Positions 17,436-25,527 of a stretch of DNA of 64,000 bases are shown here, piece after piece; position 1 is the first letter of the stretch; every line of letters starts with the position of its first letter. The notes below the pieces were generated by a model. The model was given only the letters and a program-made list of their open reading frames with translations, did not search any database and had not been told where the DNA came from. This DNA comes from CAWIJK01 sp963836375 (GTDB lineage Bacteria; Actinomycetota; Acidimicrobiia; Acidimicrobiales; RAAP-2). A program made the position numbers and the translations under genes. The stretch covers positions 62,001 through 126,000 of the forward strand of contig CAWIJK010000002.1 of NCBI GenBank assembly GCA_963836375.1, written 5' to 3'.

Positions 17436-18521
17436 TCAGGCGGGGGAGGGGAGCCCAAGGAGTTGGGCCGTGAACTGGGTGGCCAGGTTGTTGGTGCCCA
17501 TGTCGGTGTCGGCCGGCAGCTGTCCGCTCTCGACCAACAGGTCGGTGAGGCGGCACATGATCACGGCGAAGCGGAAGCCCGAGAACACCTGGTAGTACTC
17601 GAGGTTCTCCATCGGGCGCCCGAGCATCGCCGAGTAGCGCTCGACCGTCTCTTCGTGGCTGGGGAAGCCGGGGGGCCGGGCGACGCCCAGGCCCTCGGCG
17701 AACTGGCGGTCGAAGTAGAGCCACCACCCGAGGTCGAGCTCGGGCTGGCCGAGCGTCGCCATCTCCCAGTCGAGCACGGCCCGGGGCCTGAACTCGTCCC
17801 AGATGATGTTGCCCACCCGGCTGTCGCCCCAGCACAGCACCACCTCGCCGGTCTCGGGCGGGCGGTGCTCGACCAGCCACCTCCAGGTCGCCTCGGTGAC
17901 CGGTTGGGGTCTGTCCTTGGCCGACCAGTCGAGGAACTCGCGGTAGTAGGCGAGCTGCTGATCGAGCCCGGGACGGCCCCGTCGCGGGTCACCCAGCCAG
18001 CCCAGGCCGAGCGACCGCCAGTCGGTGCGGTGGACGGCGGCCAGGGCGTCGAGCCCGGTCCACCACATCCGGGCCTGTTGCGCCGGTTCGGCGTCGACCA
18101 CCCAGCCCTCCATGGTGTAGGGCAGGTTGTCGGGGGGCACGAGACCGTCGACGTGGGCCATGGTGAAGAAGGGCACCCCGAGCCAGCGGGGGTCCTCCTC
18201 GTACCACCCGAGGGTCGGCAGCGGCACGTCCGACCCGCCGTCGGCGAGCGTCTTCATCACCTTGTACTGGGTGGAGAACTTGGCGTCGAGGAACAATAGG
18301 TGCCGGGTCGGGGCCACCCGGACGACCAGGCGCTCGTCGACCGGGCGGCCGTCGCGCCGCCAGCGGGCCCGGCACAAGATGGTCTCGTTGGAAAAGCCGT
18401 TCGAGGCCGGAGCGTTGACCTCGCTCACCGCCGGGTTCGCCCCCGGCCCGAGCTTGGTGGCCAGCCACGCCGAGAGGACGGCCGACACCTCGTCGGGGTC
18501 GCGCTGGGCGAGATCGGGCAT
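17436..18521 (-). CDS. Phosphotransferase family protein (APH fold, acyl-CoA-dehydrogenase associated)
   Basis: A 361-residue aminoglycoside-phosphotransferase-fold protein. The catalytic loop LCWGDSRVGNIIWD holds the Asp and Asn, and AVLDWEMATLGQPELDLGW holds the metal-binding Asp and the LG-P-DL sequence typical of the group next to acyl-CoA dehydrogenases (FadE36/ACAD10-like). The N-terminal lobe has SNETILCRARW and LVVRVAP. Such proteins are thought to phosphorylate hydroxy acids or their CoA esters rather than drugs. No acyl-CoA dehydrogenase is adjacent here. The gene is convergent with the small acidic gene. Confidence 0.87.
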   Translation of the reverse strand: MPDLAQRDPDEVSAVLSAWLATKLGPGANPAVSEVNAPASNGFSNETILCRARWRRDGRPVDERLVVRVAPTRHLLFLDAKFSTQYKVMKTLADGGSDVPLPTLGWYEEDPRWLGVPFFTMAHVDGLVPPDNLPYTMEGWVVDAEPAQQARMWWTGLDALAAVHRTDWRSLGLGWLGDPRRGRPGLDQQLAYYREFLDWSAKDRPQPVTEATWRWLVEHRPPETGEVVLCWGDSRVGNIIWDEFRPRAVLDWEMATLGQPELDLGWWLYFDRQFAEGLGVARPPGFPSHEETVERYSAMLGRPMENLEYYQVFSGFRFAVIMCRLTDLLVESGQLPADTDMGTNNLATQFTAQLLGLPSPA

Positions 18522-18568
18522 GCCGGGAGCCTAAACGGCCGGTGACGGGCCGGTTAGGGTGCCCGTCG

Positions 18569-18913
18569 ATGGAGGTGGTCGTCGACCTCGAGCGGCTCAC
18601 GGTGACCCTGGCCGGGGCCGAGGAGACCGGACGCTTCGCCGTCCGGGTGGCCGGACCCCCCGACGCCTCGGGCACCAGCGCGGCCGACGTGCACCGGCTG
18701 GGCGACGTCCTGGCGGCGGCCGGCGCCGGGCGGCTGGGCCCCGACGGCGACGCCTTCATCCGGCCCGACGCGGTGCGGTTCCACGCCGCGGGCCAGGTGG
18801 GGGAGGGGTGGGAGGAGCGGTTCGCGGCCATGGCCGACCACGCGGCGGCCAAGGGCTGGACCGCCGACGACGGGTGGATCCAGGCCCACGTGGTGTGGCC
18901 CGGGCCGAACTGA
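18569..18913 (+). CDS. Small protein of unknown function
   Basis: A 114-residue protein starting MEVVVDLERLTVTLAG. The start at 18569 follows an AT-containing GGTTAGGGT stretch and lies 47 bases from the divergent phosphotransferase start. No domain, signal peptide or membrane segment is recognised. The C-terminal half (EERFAAMADHAAAKGWTADD) looks helical, and the protein ends with a Trp-rich strand. A longer frame to 18542 exists but adds unlikely residues. Coding is supported by codon bias only. Confidence 0.5.
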   Translation: MEVVVDLERLTVTLAGAEETGRFAVRVAGPPDASGTSAADVHRLGDVLAAAGAGRLGPDGDAFIRPDAVRFHAAGQVGEGWEERFAAMADHAAAKGWTADDGWIQAHVVWPGPN

Positions 18914-19023
18914 GCCGCTGCCCGGCCCAGGTGGCCGGGGTCGGGAGGGGGATCGAGGGGGGCCAGGGCCGAAGGGGCGAGGTTTCGCCGCCGGCGGGTG
19001 GTGAGTACGATCGTCTCTGAACA

Positions 19024-19035
19024 AGAACCTGTTCT
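19024..19035. promoter_or_regulatory. KstR-like operator candidate (AGAAC-CT-GTTCT)
   Basis: A 12-base palindrome with arms AGAAC and GTTCT around two bases, 43 bases before the aldehyde dehydrogenase start. The core AACnnGTT is that of KstR-type TetR sites that control cholesterol and lipid catabolism in mycobacteria. The outer T/A of the KstR consensus is absent. A site for some TetR regulator is a reasonable inference. Confidence 0.5.
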
Positions 19036-19043
19036 CATCGCGG

Positions 19044-19069
19044 CTCGACACCCGAGCTCGACACCCGAG
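19044..19069. repeat. Tandem 13-bp repeat (CTCGACACCCGAG x2)
   Basis: Two perfect head-to-tail copies, each itself a small inverted repeat (CTCG...CGAG). They lie between the candidate operator and the ribosome-binding site GAGGAGG of the aldehyde dehydrogenase gene. Confidence 0.85.
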
Positions 19070-19077
19070 GAGGGGCC

Positions 19078-20544
19078 ATGGCCATCAAGGACTACGACCG
19101 GCTGTTCATCGGCGGGAGCTGGGTGGCCCCCGAGGGGACGTCGACCATCGACGTGATCTCCCCGTCCACCGAAGAGGTCGTGGCCCGGGTGCCCGACGCC
19201 ACCGAGGGGGACATCGACAAGGCGGTCGCCGCGGCCCGCAACGCCTTCGACCACGGCGACTGGCCACACATGGCCCCCAAGGACCGGGCCCAGATCCTGT
19301 CCAAGGTGGCCGAGGCCGTCACGGTCGAGATGGCCGACATGGCCGAGATCATCTCGACCGAGATGGGCTCGCCGGTGACGTGGGCCCAGCTGGGACAGGT
19401 CCTGGCTCCGACCATGGTCTTCAACTACTACGCCGGGCTGGCCGAGACCTTCGCCTTCGACGAGGTGCGCTCTGGCGTCCTCAACCCCGAGGTGCTCGTC
19501 TCCAAAGAGCCCGTCGGAGTGGTCGGTGCCATCGCGCCGTGGAACGTCCCGTTGTTCATCGCCTCGGCCAAGCTGGCACCGGCCCTTTTGGCCGGCTGCA
19601 CCGTCGTGTACAAGCCGGCCCCCGAGACGCCGCTCGACGCCTTCCGCCTGGCCGAGATCTTCACCGACGCCGGGCTCCCCGAGGGCGTGCTGTCGGTCGT
19701 GCCCGCCGGGCGCGAGGTCGGCGAGCACCTCGTCACGCACCCCGGCGTGGACAAGATCTCGTTCACCGGCTCCTCGGTCGGCGGCAAGCGGATCGGCGGC
19801 CTGTGCGGCGAGCGGCTGAAGCGCTGCACGCTCGAGCTCGGTGGCAAGTCCGCCGCCATCATCCTCGACGACGCCGACCTGGCGACGGTGCTGCCGATGC
19901 TGCTCCCCAATGCCATCATGAACAACGGGCAGGCCTGCATCGCCCAGACCCGGATCCTGGCCCCCCGTGGGCGCTACGACGAGGTGGTCGACGCGCTGGT
20001 CGAGCAGGTCAAGGCGCTCCCGGTCGGTGACCCGCTGGACCCGGCGACCGAGGTCGGGCCGGTGGTGGCCGAGCGTCAACGGGACCGGATCGAGGGGTAC
20101 ATCCGCAGCGGCACCGAGGAGGGGGCGGAGATCGCGGTGGGCGGCGGCCGCCCGGCCGGGCTGGCCAAGGGCTGGTACGTCGACCCCACGGTGTTCGTGA
20201 ACGTGGACAACAAGATGAAGATCGCCCAGGAGGAGATCTTCGGCCCGGTTCTCGCCGTGATCCCCTACGACTCGGACGCCGACGCGGTGGCCATCGCCAA
20301 CGACTCGAACTACGGCCTCTGCGGCTCGGTGTGGACCAACGACAACGACCGGGGACTGGGCATCGCCCGCCAGGTCCGGACCGGGACCTACATGCTCAAC
20401 ACCGGGGTGCCGATCGACTTCGCCACCCCGTTCGGCGGGTACAAGGAGTCGGGGGTCGGGCGCGAATTCGGCCCCGAGGGCCTCGAGATCTTCCTCGAGA
20501 AGAAGTCGATCGGCCTCCCCCCGGGCTACGAACCCCAGCTCTGA
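19078..20544 (+). CDS. NAD(P)-dependent aldehyde dehydrogenase
   Basis: A 488-residue member of the ALDH superfamily, full length. The catalytic Glu is in LELGGKS (E253) and the nucleophile Cys in NNGQACIAQTRIL (C287). The NAD-binding motif is FTGSSVGGKRIG, and the C-terminal signature is TPFGGYKESGVGREFG. It oxidises an aldehyde to the acid. GAGGAGG lies about seven bases upstream of ATG. A KstR-like palindrome upstream suggests control by a TetR-type lipid or steroid catabolism regulator (inference). It stands alone between divergent and convergent genes. Confidence 0.95.
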   Translation: MAIKDYDRLFIGGSWVAPEGTSTIDVISPSTEEVVARVPDATEGDIDKAVAAARNAFDHGDWPHMAPKDRAQILSKVAEAVTVEMADMAEIISTEMGSPVTWAQLGQVLAPTMVFNYYAGLAETFAFDEVRSGVLNPEVLVSKEPVGVVGAIAPWNVPLFIASAKLAPALLAGCTVVYKPAPETPLDAFRLAEIFTDAGLPEGVLSVVPAGREVGEHLVTHPGVDKISFTGSSVGGKRIGGLCGERLKRCTLELGGKSAAIILDDADLATVLPMLLPNAIMNNGQACIAQTRILAPRGRYDEVVDALVEQVKALPVGDPLDPATEVGPVVAERQRDRIEGYIRSGTEEGAEIAVGGGRPAGLAKGWYVDPTVFVNVDNKMKIAQEEIFGPVLAVIPYDSDADAVAIANDSNYGLCGSVWTNDNDRGLGIARQVRTGTYMLNTGVPIDFATPFGGYKESGVGREFGPEGLEIFLEKKSIGLPPGYEPQL

Positions 20545-20564
20545 GCGTCGAGCTCTGAGCGTCG
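20537..20564. repeat. Tandem 14-bp duplication across the ALDH stop codon
   Basis: AGCTCTGAGCGTCG occurs twice in direct tandem. The first copy contains the TGA stop of the aldehyde dehydrogenase gene. The second copy carries an in-register duplicate of the stop. Confidence 0.85.
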
Positions 20565-20600
20565 AGCGACGAGCCGTCCGGCGGGACCGGCCAGGCGGGC

Positions 20601-21341
20601 TCAGCCCGAGCTGGTGGACGCGCTCGGTGCGGCCGTCGGGGCCACGTAGCCCGACAGGGCGGCCCCGCCCTGGGCGTCGGCCCGGTACTGGTCGGTCCCG
20701 GTCTCGACCACGCTGTAGCCGGTGCGGTCACCGTCGCCGTTGACAACGTCGGGTCCGCGCTGACCGGCGGTGTAGCCGGTCACGACGGCGACGTGGGCCG
20801 CCGTCAAGGTGGCCGGGTCCAGGCCGTACACGGCGACGTCGCCGGGCTGGGGCACGTAGCGCGATCCGATCGGATGCCAGGTCCCGTGGGCCGCGCCCCA
20901 CTCGTAGAAGCTGGCCGACGACGAGTTCAGGTCGCCGTTGATGAACTGGTAGACGACCTCGGCCCCGGCCTGCTTCCAGACCCAGGCGGCGAAGTCGGCG
21001 CACCACTCCTCGCGGTAGTTCGAGTTGCCGCAGTCCGGGGTCCCCGACTGCCAGTAGGCGCTGAACCGGTTGCAGTAGGAATTGGCCGGATCGGTCGTGT
21101 AGCCGACCTGGCCCTCGGCCACCGCCACGATGCGTGCCCGGAGCGGGGGGAGGTCGGGCTGGCGGCCCGCGCTCCACACGATGACCCCGACGGCGGCGGC
21201 CACAAGGGCCACGAAGACGCCGACGGCGCGGCGCCGTCGGCGCGCCGTCGACCGGCGCGTCGGGGCGGCCGGTGGCCGGGACCGGTCCACGGCCCGCGCT
21301 CGGGCGGGCACCCGGTCCAGGTTGGGACGGGCGGCTGGCAT
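20601..21341 (-). CDS. CHAP-domain membrane-anchored amidase
   Basis: A 246-residue protein. A basic N-terminus (RRSTARRRRR) is followed by one membrane helix (AVGVFVALVAAAVGVIVW, near 40-58), then a CHAP-type domain. EEWCADFAAWVWKQAG holds the catalytic Cys, and LTAAHVAVVTGY the His. Such enzymes cleave peptidoglycan cross-bridges or stems outside the membrane. The ATG at 21341 has GAAGGA upstream and is preferred to longer frames that overlap the divergent gene. It is divergent from the acyltransferase gene, so both may share the 21342-21562 control region. Confidence 0.85.
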   Translation of the reverse strand: MPAARPNLDRVPARARAVDRSRPPAAPTRRSTARRRRRAVGVFVALVAAAVGVIVWSAGRQPDLPPLRARIVAVAEGQVGYTTDPANSYCNRFSAYWQSGTPDCGNSNYREEWCADFAAWVWKQAGAEVVYQFINGDLNSSSASFYEWGAAHGTWHPIGSRYVPQPGDVAVYGLDPATLTAAHVAVVTGYTAGQRGPDVVNGDGDRTGYSVVETGTDQYRADAQGGAALSGYVAPTAAPSASTSSG

Positions 21342-21562
21342 GCGGGCGGTTCCTTCGCGCCGGGGTCGCGGCTCGGCGGCCCACCAAGGGTAGTGACGGG
21401 CGGCGTGCCGGCGGTGGCACCCCTGGAGCGGCCCCGGCGCGAGAACTGACCCCCGGTCTGCGAAAATGACCCGGCCCGATCCGAGATCGTCCGGCGGCGC
21501 CCCGACGTCGGTGCGCCCCGGGGCGGCCCCGATCTCGGCCCTTCGGACCAGGAGGCCGCCCG

Positions 21563-23719
21563 GTGGCGCAGGACGCGTGGAGAGCCCAACCGGTGCCCGA
21601 CCGGGCGCCGGGCGGCCCCACGCCCGCACCGCCGGACCCCGACGCACCGACCGGCGGGCCCAGCCTGAGCTACATCCCGGCCCTCGACGGCATCCGGGCC
21701 TTCGCCGTGCTCGGGGTAATGGCCTTCCACGGCGGCATCCCGTGGCTGGACGCCGGCTTCCTCGGCGTGGACACCTTCTTCGTCCTCTCGGGCTTCCTCA
21801 TCACCTCGCTGCTGCTGGCCGAGTGGGAGCGGATCAGGTCCATCAAGCTCGGTGCCTTCTGGGCCCGCCGGGCCCGCCGTCTACTGCCGGCGCTCTTGGT
21901 GGTGCTGCTCTTCGTTGCCTTCTACGCCGCGGTGATCGTTCCCCGCGGGACCTACCCGAACCTCAGGCTGGACGCGTTCTCGACCCTGTTCTACGTGGCC
22001 AACTGGCACTTCATCCTCGCCGGTTCCAACTATTTCAACCAGACCGGCCTGCCCTCCCCTCTCACCCACACCTGGTCGCTCGCCATCGAAGAGCAGTTCT
22101 ACCTGCTCTGGCCCCTGGTGGTGCTGGGGGTCATGAAGCTGACCACCAGCCTGCGGGTGCTGCTCGGGGTCTGCGTGGTCGGTGCCCTGGCCTCGGCCGC
22201 CGAGATGGCCCTCTTGTACCACCCGGGGACCGACCCGACCCGCCTCTACTACGGCACCGACACCCACGCCCAGTGCCTGCTGGTCGGGGCCACCCTGGCC
22301 GTCTCGCTGGCCCTGGTGGCCCGGCACCGCCGGGCGGCGGCCACCGCCGCCACCCCGCCGTGGCTGCGCCGGGTCCGCCGGCTCCCCGGCGGGGACCCGG
22401 CGTGGGCGGCGACGTCGAGACCCTGGCGGGTGCTCCTCTCGGTCCTCGGCGTGGCCGGGGTGGTGCTCACCGCCGCCCTGTGGTCCCGACTCTCCTACAC
22501 CGACCCCTTCTTGTGGCGGGGGGGCTTCTTGGTGGCCGCCCTGGCCACCGCCGCCGTCTTGGTCTCGGTCGTCTGCGCTCAGCGCTCTGCGGTGGCCGTG
22601 GTCCTGTCGGTGGCGCCCCTGCGCTTCCTCGGGCGCATCTCCTATGGGATGTACCTCTGGCACTACCCGCTGTTCATCTGGCTCAACGCCGCCCGGACCG
22701 GCCTCGGGGGCTACTGGCTCTTCGGGGTCCGCACGGCGGTCACCGTGGTGGTGGCCACCGCCTCGTTCTACCTGGTCGAGCGGCCGATCCGGCGGGGGGC
22801 CTTCTTCCGTGACTGGCGCGCCTGGGTGGCCACCCCGGTCGCCGCGGCAATGACCGTGGCCGTCGTGGTCGCCGCCACCGCCCCGGTCGCCGTCGCCTCG
22901 GTGCCCGTGACCCCGCCCTCGTCCCGGGCCCCGGTGGGCGGGCCCAAGATCCGGGTGCTCGTGGTGGGCGACTCGACCGCCCTCACCTTGGGGATCGGGC
23001 TCTCGTCGCCCCCCCTGGCCAAGGCGTATCACTTCACCGAGAGTGACCAGGGACAGCTCGGTTGTGGTGTGACCATCGGGACCCTGCACGAGATCCAGGG
23101 CCAGATCGCCCCCTCGGCGGCGGACTGTCTGCCCGACCCCCCGCCCGGTCGCGTCCAGTGGCCCGAGGAGTGGCAGGGCTGGATCGACAGCTTCCAACCC
23201 AACCTGGTCGTCCTGCTGGCCGGGCGCTGGGAGGTGGTCAACCGGACCTACAACGGCCGGTGGACCAACATCTTGGACCCGGCCTACGCCGCCTACGTGA
23301 AGTCCCAGCTCCAGCGGGCGGTCGACGTGGCCACCTCCCGGGGCGCCCACATGGTGATCATGACCGCGCCGTGCTACGACGAGGGGGAGCAGCCTGACGG
23401 CCAACCCTGGCCCGAGGACTCGAAGGCCCGGCTCGACGTCTACAACTCGCTCGTCCACCAGGTCGCCGCGGCCAACCCGACGACGGTGTCGGTCTACGAC
23501 CTCGACGCGCTGGTCTGCCCGGGCGGCCACTACGCGGAGTTCCTCGACGGCGTCCAGGTGCGGACGTCCGACGGGATCCACTTCACCTGGCCGGGTGGGA
23601 TCTGGATCGGCGCCAGGTTCTGGCCCGCCGTCATCGGCGACGCCCGTCGGGCGGCGGCCCGCCAGGCCGCCGCCGGGTCGCCGGCGACCAGCGCCCCGGC
23701 GGCACCCTCGACCGGCTGA
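21563..23719 (+). CDS. Acyltransferase-3 / SGNH fusion (OafA-like)
   Basis: A 718-residue fusion. Residues about 35-430 form the acyltransferase-3 membrane domain: ALDGIRAFAVLGVMAFH with the Arg and His of the active site, GFLGVDTFFVLSGFLITSL, and LWHYPLFIW. Residues about 460-700 form a periplasmic SGNH hydrolase-like domain with VLVVGDSTALTLGIGL (block I, GDS) and a C-terminal DGIHFTWPGG (Asp-His). These enzymes O-acylate cell-wall sugars or surface glycans. The GTG start has AGGAGG about nine bases upstream. The 65-residue cytoplasmic/Pro-rich N-terminus and acidic-free tail are ordinary for the family. Confidence 0.92.
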   Translation: MAQDAWRAQPVPDRAPGGPTPAPPDPDAPTGGPSLSYIPALDGIRAFAVLGVMAFHGGIPWLDAGFLGVDTFFVLSGFLITSLLLAEWERIRSIKLGAFWARRARRLLPALLVVLLFVAFYAAVIVPRGTYPNLRLDAFSTLFYVANWHFILAGSNYFNQTGLPSPLTHTWSLAIEEQFYLLWPLVVLGVMKLTTSLRVLLGVCVVGALASAAEMALLYHPGTDPTRLYYGTDTHAQCLLVGATLAVSLALVARHRRAAATAATPPWLRRVRRLPGGDPAWAATSRPWRVLLSVLGVAGVVLTAALWSRLSYTDPFLWRGGFLVAALATAAVLVSVVCAQRSAVAVVLSVAPLRFLGRISYGMYLWHYPLFIWLNAARTGLGGYWLFGVRTAVTVVVATASFYLVERPIRRGAFFRDWRAWVATPVAAAMTVAVVVAATAPVAVASVPVTPPSSRAPVGGPKIRVLVVGDSTALTLGIGLSSPPLAKAYHFTESDQGQLGCGVTIGTLHEIQGQIAPSAADCLPDPPPGRVQWPEEWQGWIDSFQPNLVVLLAGRWEVVNRTYNGRWTNILDPAYAAYVKSQLQRAVDVATSRGAHMVIMTAPCYDEGEQPDGQPWPEDSKARLDVYNSLVHQVAAANPTTVSVYDLDALVCPGGHYAEFLDGVQVRTSDGIHFTWPGGIWIGARFWPAVIGDARRAAARQAAAGSPATSAPAAPSTG

Positions 23720-23725
23720 GGGGGG

Positions 23726-24157
23726 CTACTGGCCGGGGAGGGTCGAAGGGGTCGACACCGTCGGCTGGCCGGGCACGGTCGAGGTGATGACCGGGGCCAC
23801 CGGGTTGGCGCTGTTGGCCAGATTGCAGCTGGCCCGCAGCGCCACCACCAGATGAGCCTCGGGGATCCGGCCGATTTCTTGGAGCGTGGTCATGAGCGGG
23901 TTGTACTGCGGGTCGGCCGAGTTGGCCTGGGCGGCCAGCTGCAAGGCGTCTTGGAGCTGCACCGTCGCCCGGTACTGGTCGGCCGTCGCCTGCTTGGGCG
24001 CCTCGTGCAGCGAGCGCTCGTAGAGCGACAGCGAGAGGTCCACGTGGCGACAGGCCTGACGGGCCAGACCCAGGCCCCCCCCGCCGCAGCCGGCGAGGAG
24101 CAGGGCGGCGGCGACCACCGACGCGGCCAACGGCCCCGCCGTGGCCCGGCGGGTCAT
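23726..24157 (-). CDS. Putative lipoprotein of unknown function
   Basis: A 143-residue protein with a lipoprotein signal peptide: basic MTRR, hydrophobic stretch, and lipobox LLAGC near residue 24. The mature part has two Cys and a helical region (QYRATVQLQDALQLAAQANS), then a Thr/Pro/Val tail. It is convergent with the acyltransferase gene and one base from the stop of the next minus-strand gene, so it is likely co-transcribed with that gene. It resembles the small lipoprotein at 44916-45308 in layout (lipobox, short helical domain), not obviously in sequence. Confidence 0.7.
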   Translation of the reverse strand: MTRRATAGPLAASVVAAALLLAGCGGGGLGLARQACRHVDLSLSLYERSLHEAPKQATADQYRATVQLQDALQLAAQANSADPQYNPLMTTLQEIGRIPEAHLVVALRASCNLANSANPVAPVITSTVPGQPTVSTPSTLPGQ

Positions 24158-24158
24158 C

Positions 24159-24716
24159 TCAGCCGAGCCAGCTCTCGGCCGACTCGAGGAGGTAGCGGCT
24201 CACGGCCAGGCAGCGGTCGAAGACGTCGCAGAGCAGCTCTTCGCCACCGAGGATCCGGGCCAAGGAGACCGGCTGGCGGGCCACGATGTTGAGCCGGCGC
24301 TCCGGGCCGTCGGTGGCCGAGGCGAACGAGTCGATGGCCGAGACCTCCAGGGGGAGCTCGATGCCGCCCACCCCGGCCAGGTCGATGGCCAGCCGCAGGA
24401 GGTCGGGCCCGTTGGGCAAGGGCGGCAGGGCCCAGGTGAAGGTGAGCGGGAAGTGGAACTCGTCGGGCGGCTCCTCCTCTTCGGCGAGGCCCATGACCGC
24501 GTCCTCGAAGCTGAGGAGCACCCTCGGGTCGACGTCGAGCGCGAGGTGCAGGTCGAGCGGTCCCCCGCAGCCCTCCTCGGGGTGCAGGTCGACCTCCCAG
24601 ACCTGCCGCAGCGAATAGGTCTCGACGAAGTGGCGCTCGTCGTGGACGTGGAAACCGTGGTCGACCGAGTGGTCCTTGAGGTCCGCCACGTACCCGGCGA
24701 CGTCGATGGCTGCCAC
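24159..24716 (-). CDS. Conserved cytoplasmic protein of unknown function
   Basis: A 185-residue acidic protein starting MAAIDVAGYVADLKDHSVDHG. It has no signal peptide or membrane helix. Short hydrophobic strands alternate with acidic turns (GPLDLHLALDVDPRVLLSFE, EFHFPLTFTWALP), suggesting an alpha/beta fold. No known motif is seen. It is divergent from the inositol-phosphatase-like gene (58-base gap) and upstream of the lipoprotein. Confidence 0.6.
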   Translation of the reverse strand: MAAIDVAGYVADLKDHSVDHGFHVHDERHFVETYSLRQVWEVDLHPEEGCGGPLDLHLALDVDPRVLLSFEDAVMGLAEEEEPPDEFHFPLTFTWALPPLPNGPDLLRLAIDLAGVGGIELPLEVSAIDSFASATDGPERRLNIVARQPVSLARILGGEELLCDVFDRCLAVSRYLLESAESWLG

Positions 24717-24774
24717 AGGGCAACGAGCCTACCTGGGGCCACGGACGGCCAAGGCGGCCACGTTAGGGTCTGGC

Positions 24775-25509
24775 GTGGACGACGACAGGCTGCTGGCGGT
24801 GCTGGTGGAGGCGGCGGCGGCGGTGCGCGCCGCCCTGGACGACCTCGACGACTGGGGCCCGGCCGGCACTCGTGCGGGCCAGTACCGCTGCGACCTCGCG
24901 GCCGACGCAGCCGCCCTCGAGGTCCTCCACCGCGCCAAGCTGGCTGTCTTGTCCGAGGAGTCGGGCCGCACCGGGGGGCAGCGGCCGGTCCTCGTCGTTC
25001 TCGACCCGGTCGACGGCTCGACCAACGCCGCCCTCGGGTTGCCCTGGTACGCCACGAGCCTGTGCGCCCTCGACGACGACGGGCCGCGGGTGGCTCTGGT
25101 GGTGAACCAGGCGTCGGGTGTGACCTACGACGCCCGGCGCGGCGGGGGCGCCCGGCGCGACGGGCGGACCATCGCCCCCTCCTCGTGCCGGCGGCTCGAC
25201 GAGGCGGTGGTCGGGATCAGCGGCCTGCCGGCCCGCGACCCGGGCTGGGCCCAGTTCCGCGCCCTCGGCTCGGCCGCGCTCGACCACTGCGCCGTGGCGG
25301 AGGGTTCCCTCGACGGCTACGTCGTGGTCGGGGGCAGCCGGCTCCACGGGTGGGACTACCTGGGGGGCAGGCTGGTCTGCACCGAGGCCGGGGCGTCGGT
25401 GGGCGAGCGGGAAGGGGCCGACCCGGTGGTCCGGGACGCCTCGTTTCGCTCCCCGGTGGCCGCCTGCGGCCCCGAGCTCCTGGCCTCCCTGCTGGCGGCC
25501 GGCGCCTGA
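24775..25509 (+). CDS. Inositol monophosphatase family protein
   Basis: A 244-residue metal-dependent phosphatase. The metal-binding motifs are SEESG (E61/E62 region) and VLDPVDGSTNAA (77-88), and the C-terminal GWDYLGGRLVCTEAGA corresponds to the usual WDxxAG site. Substrates in the family include inositol-1-phosphate, histidinol phosphate, NADP and fructose-1,6-bisphosphate; sequence alone does not choose. The WD motif has Leu-Gly in place of Ala-Ala/Ala-Gly and may be slightly divergent. The start is GTG at 24775; an ATG further upstream would overlap the divergent gene. Confidence 0.88.
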   Translation: MDDDRLLAVLVEAAAAVRAALDDLDDWGPAGTRAGQYRCDLAADAAALEVLHRAKLAVLSEESGRTGGQRPVLVVLDPVDGSTNAALGLPWYATSLCALDDDGPRVALVVNQASGVTYDARRGGGARRDGRTIAPSSCRRLDEAVVGISGLPARDPGWAQFRALGSAALDHCAVAEGSLDGYVVVGGSRLHGWDYLGGRLVCTEAGASVGEREGADPVVRDASFRSPVAACGPELLASLLAAGA

Positions 25510-25527
25510 CCGGAGCGCCCCGACCCC

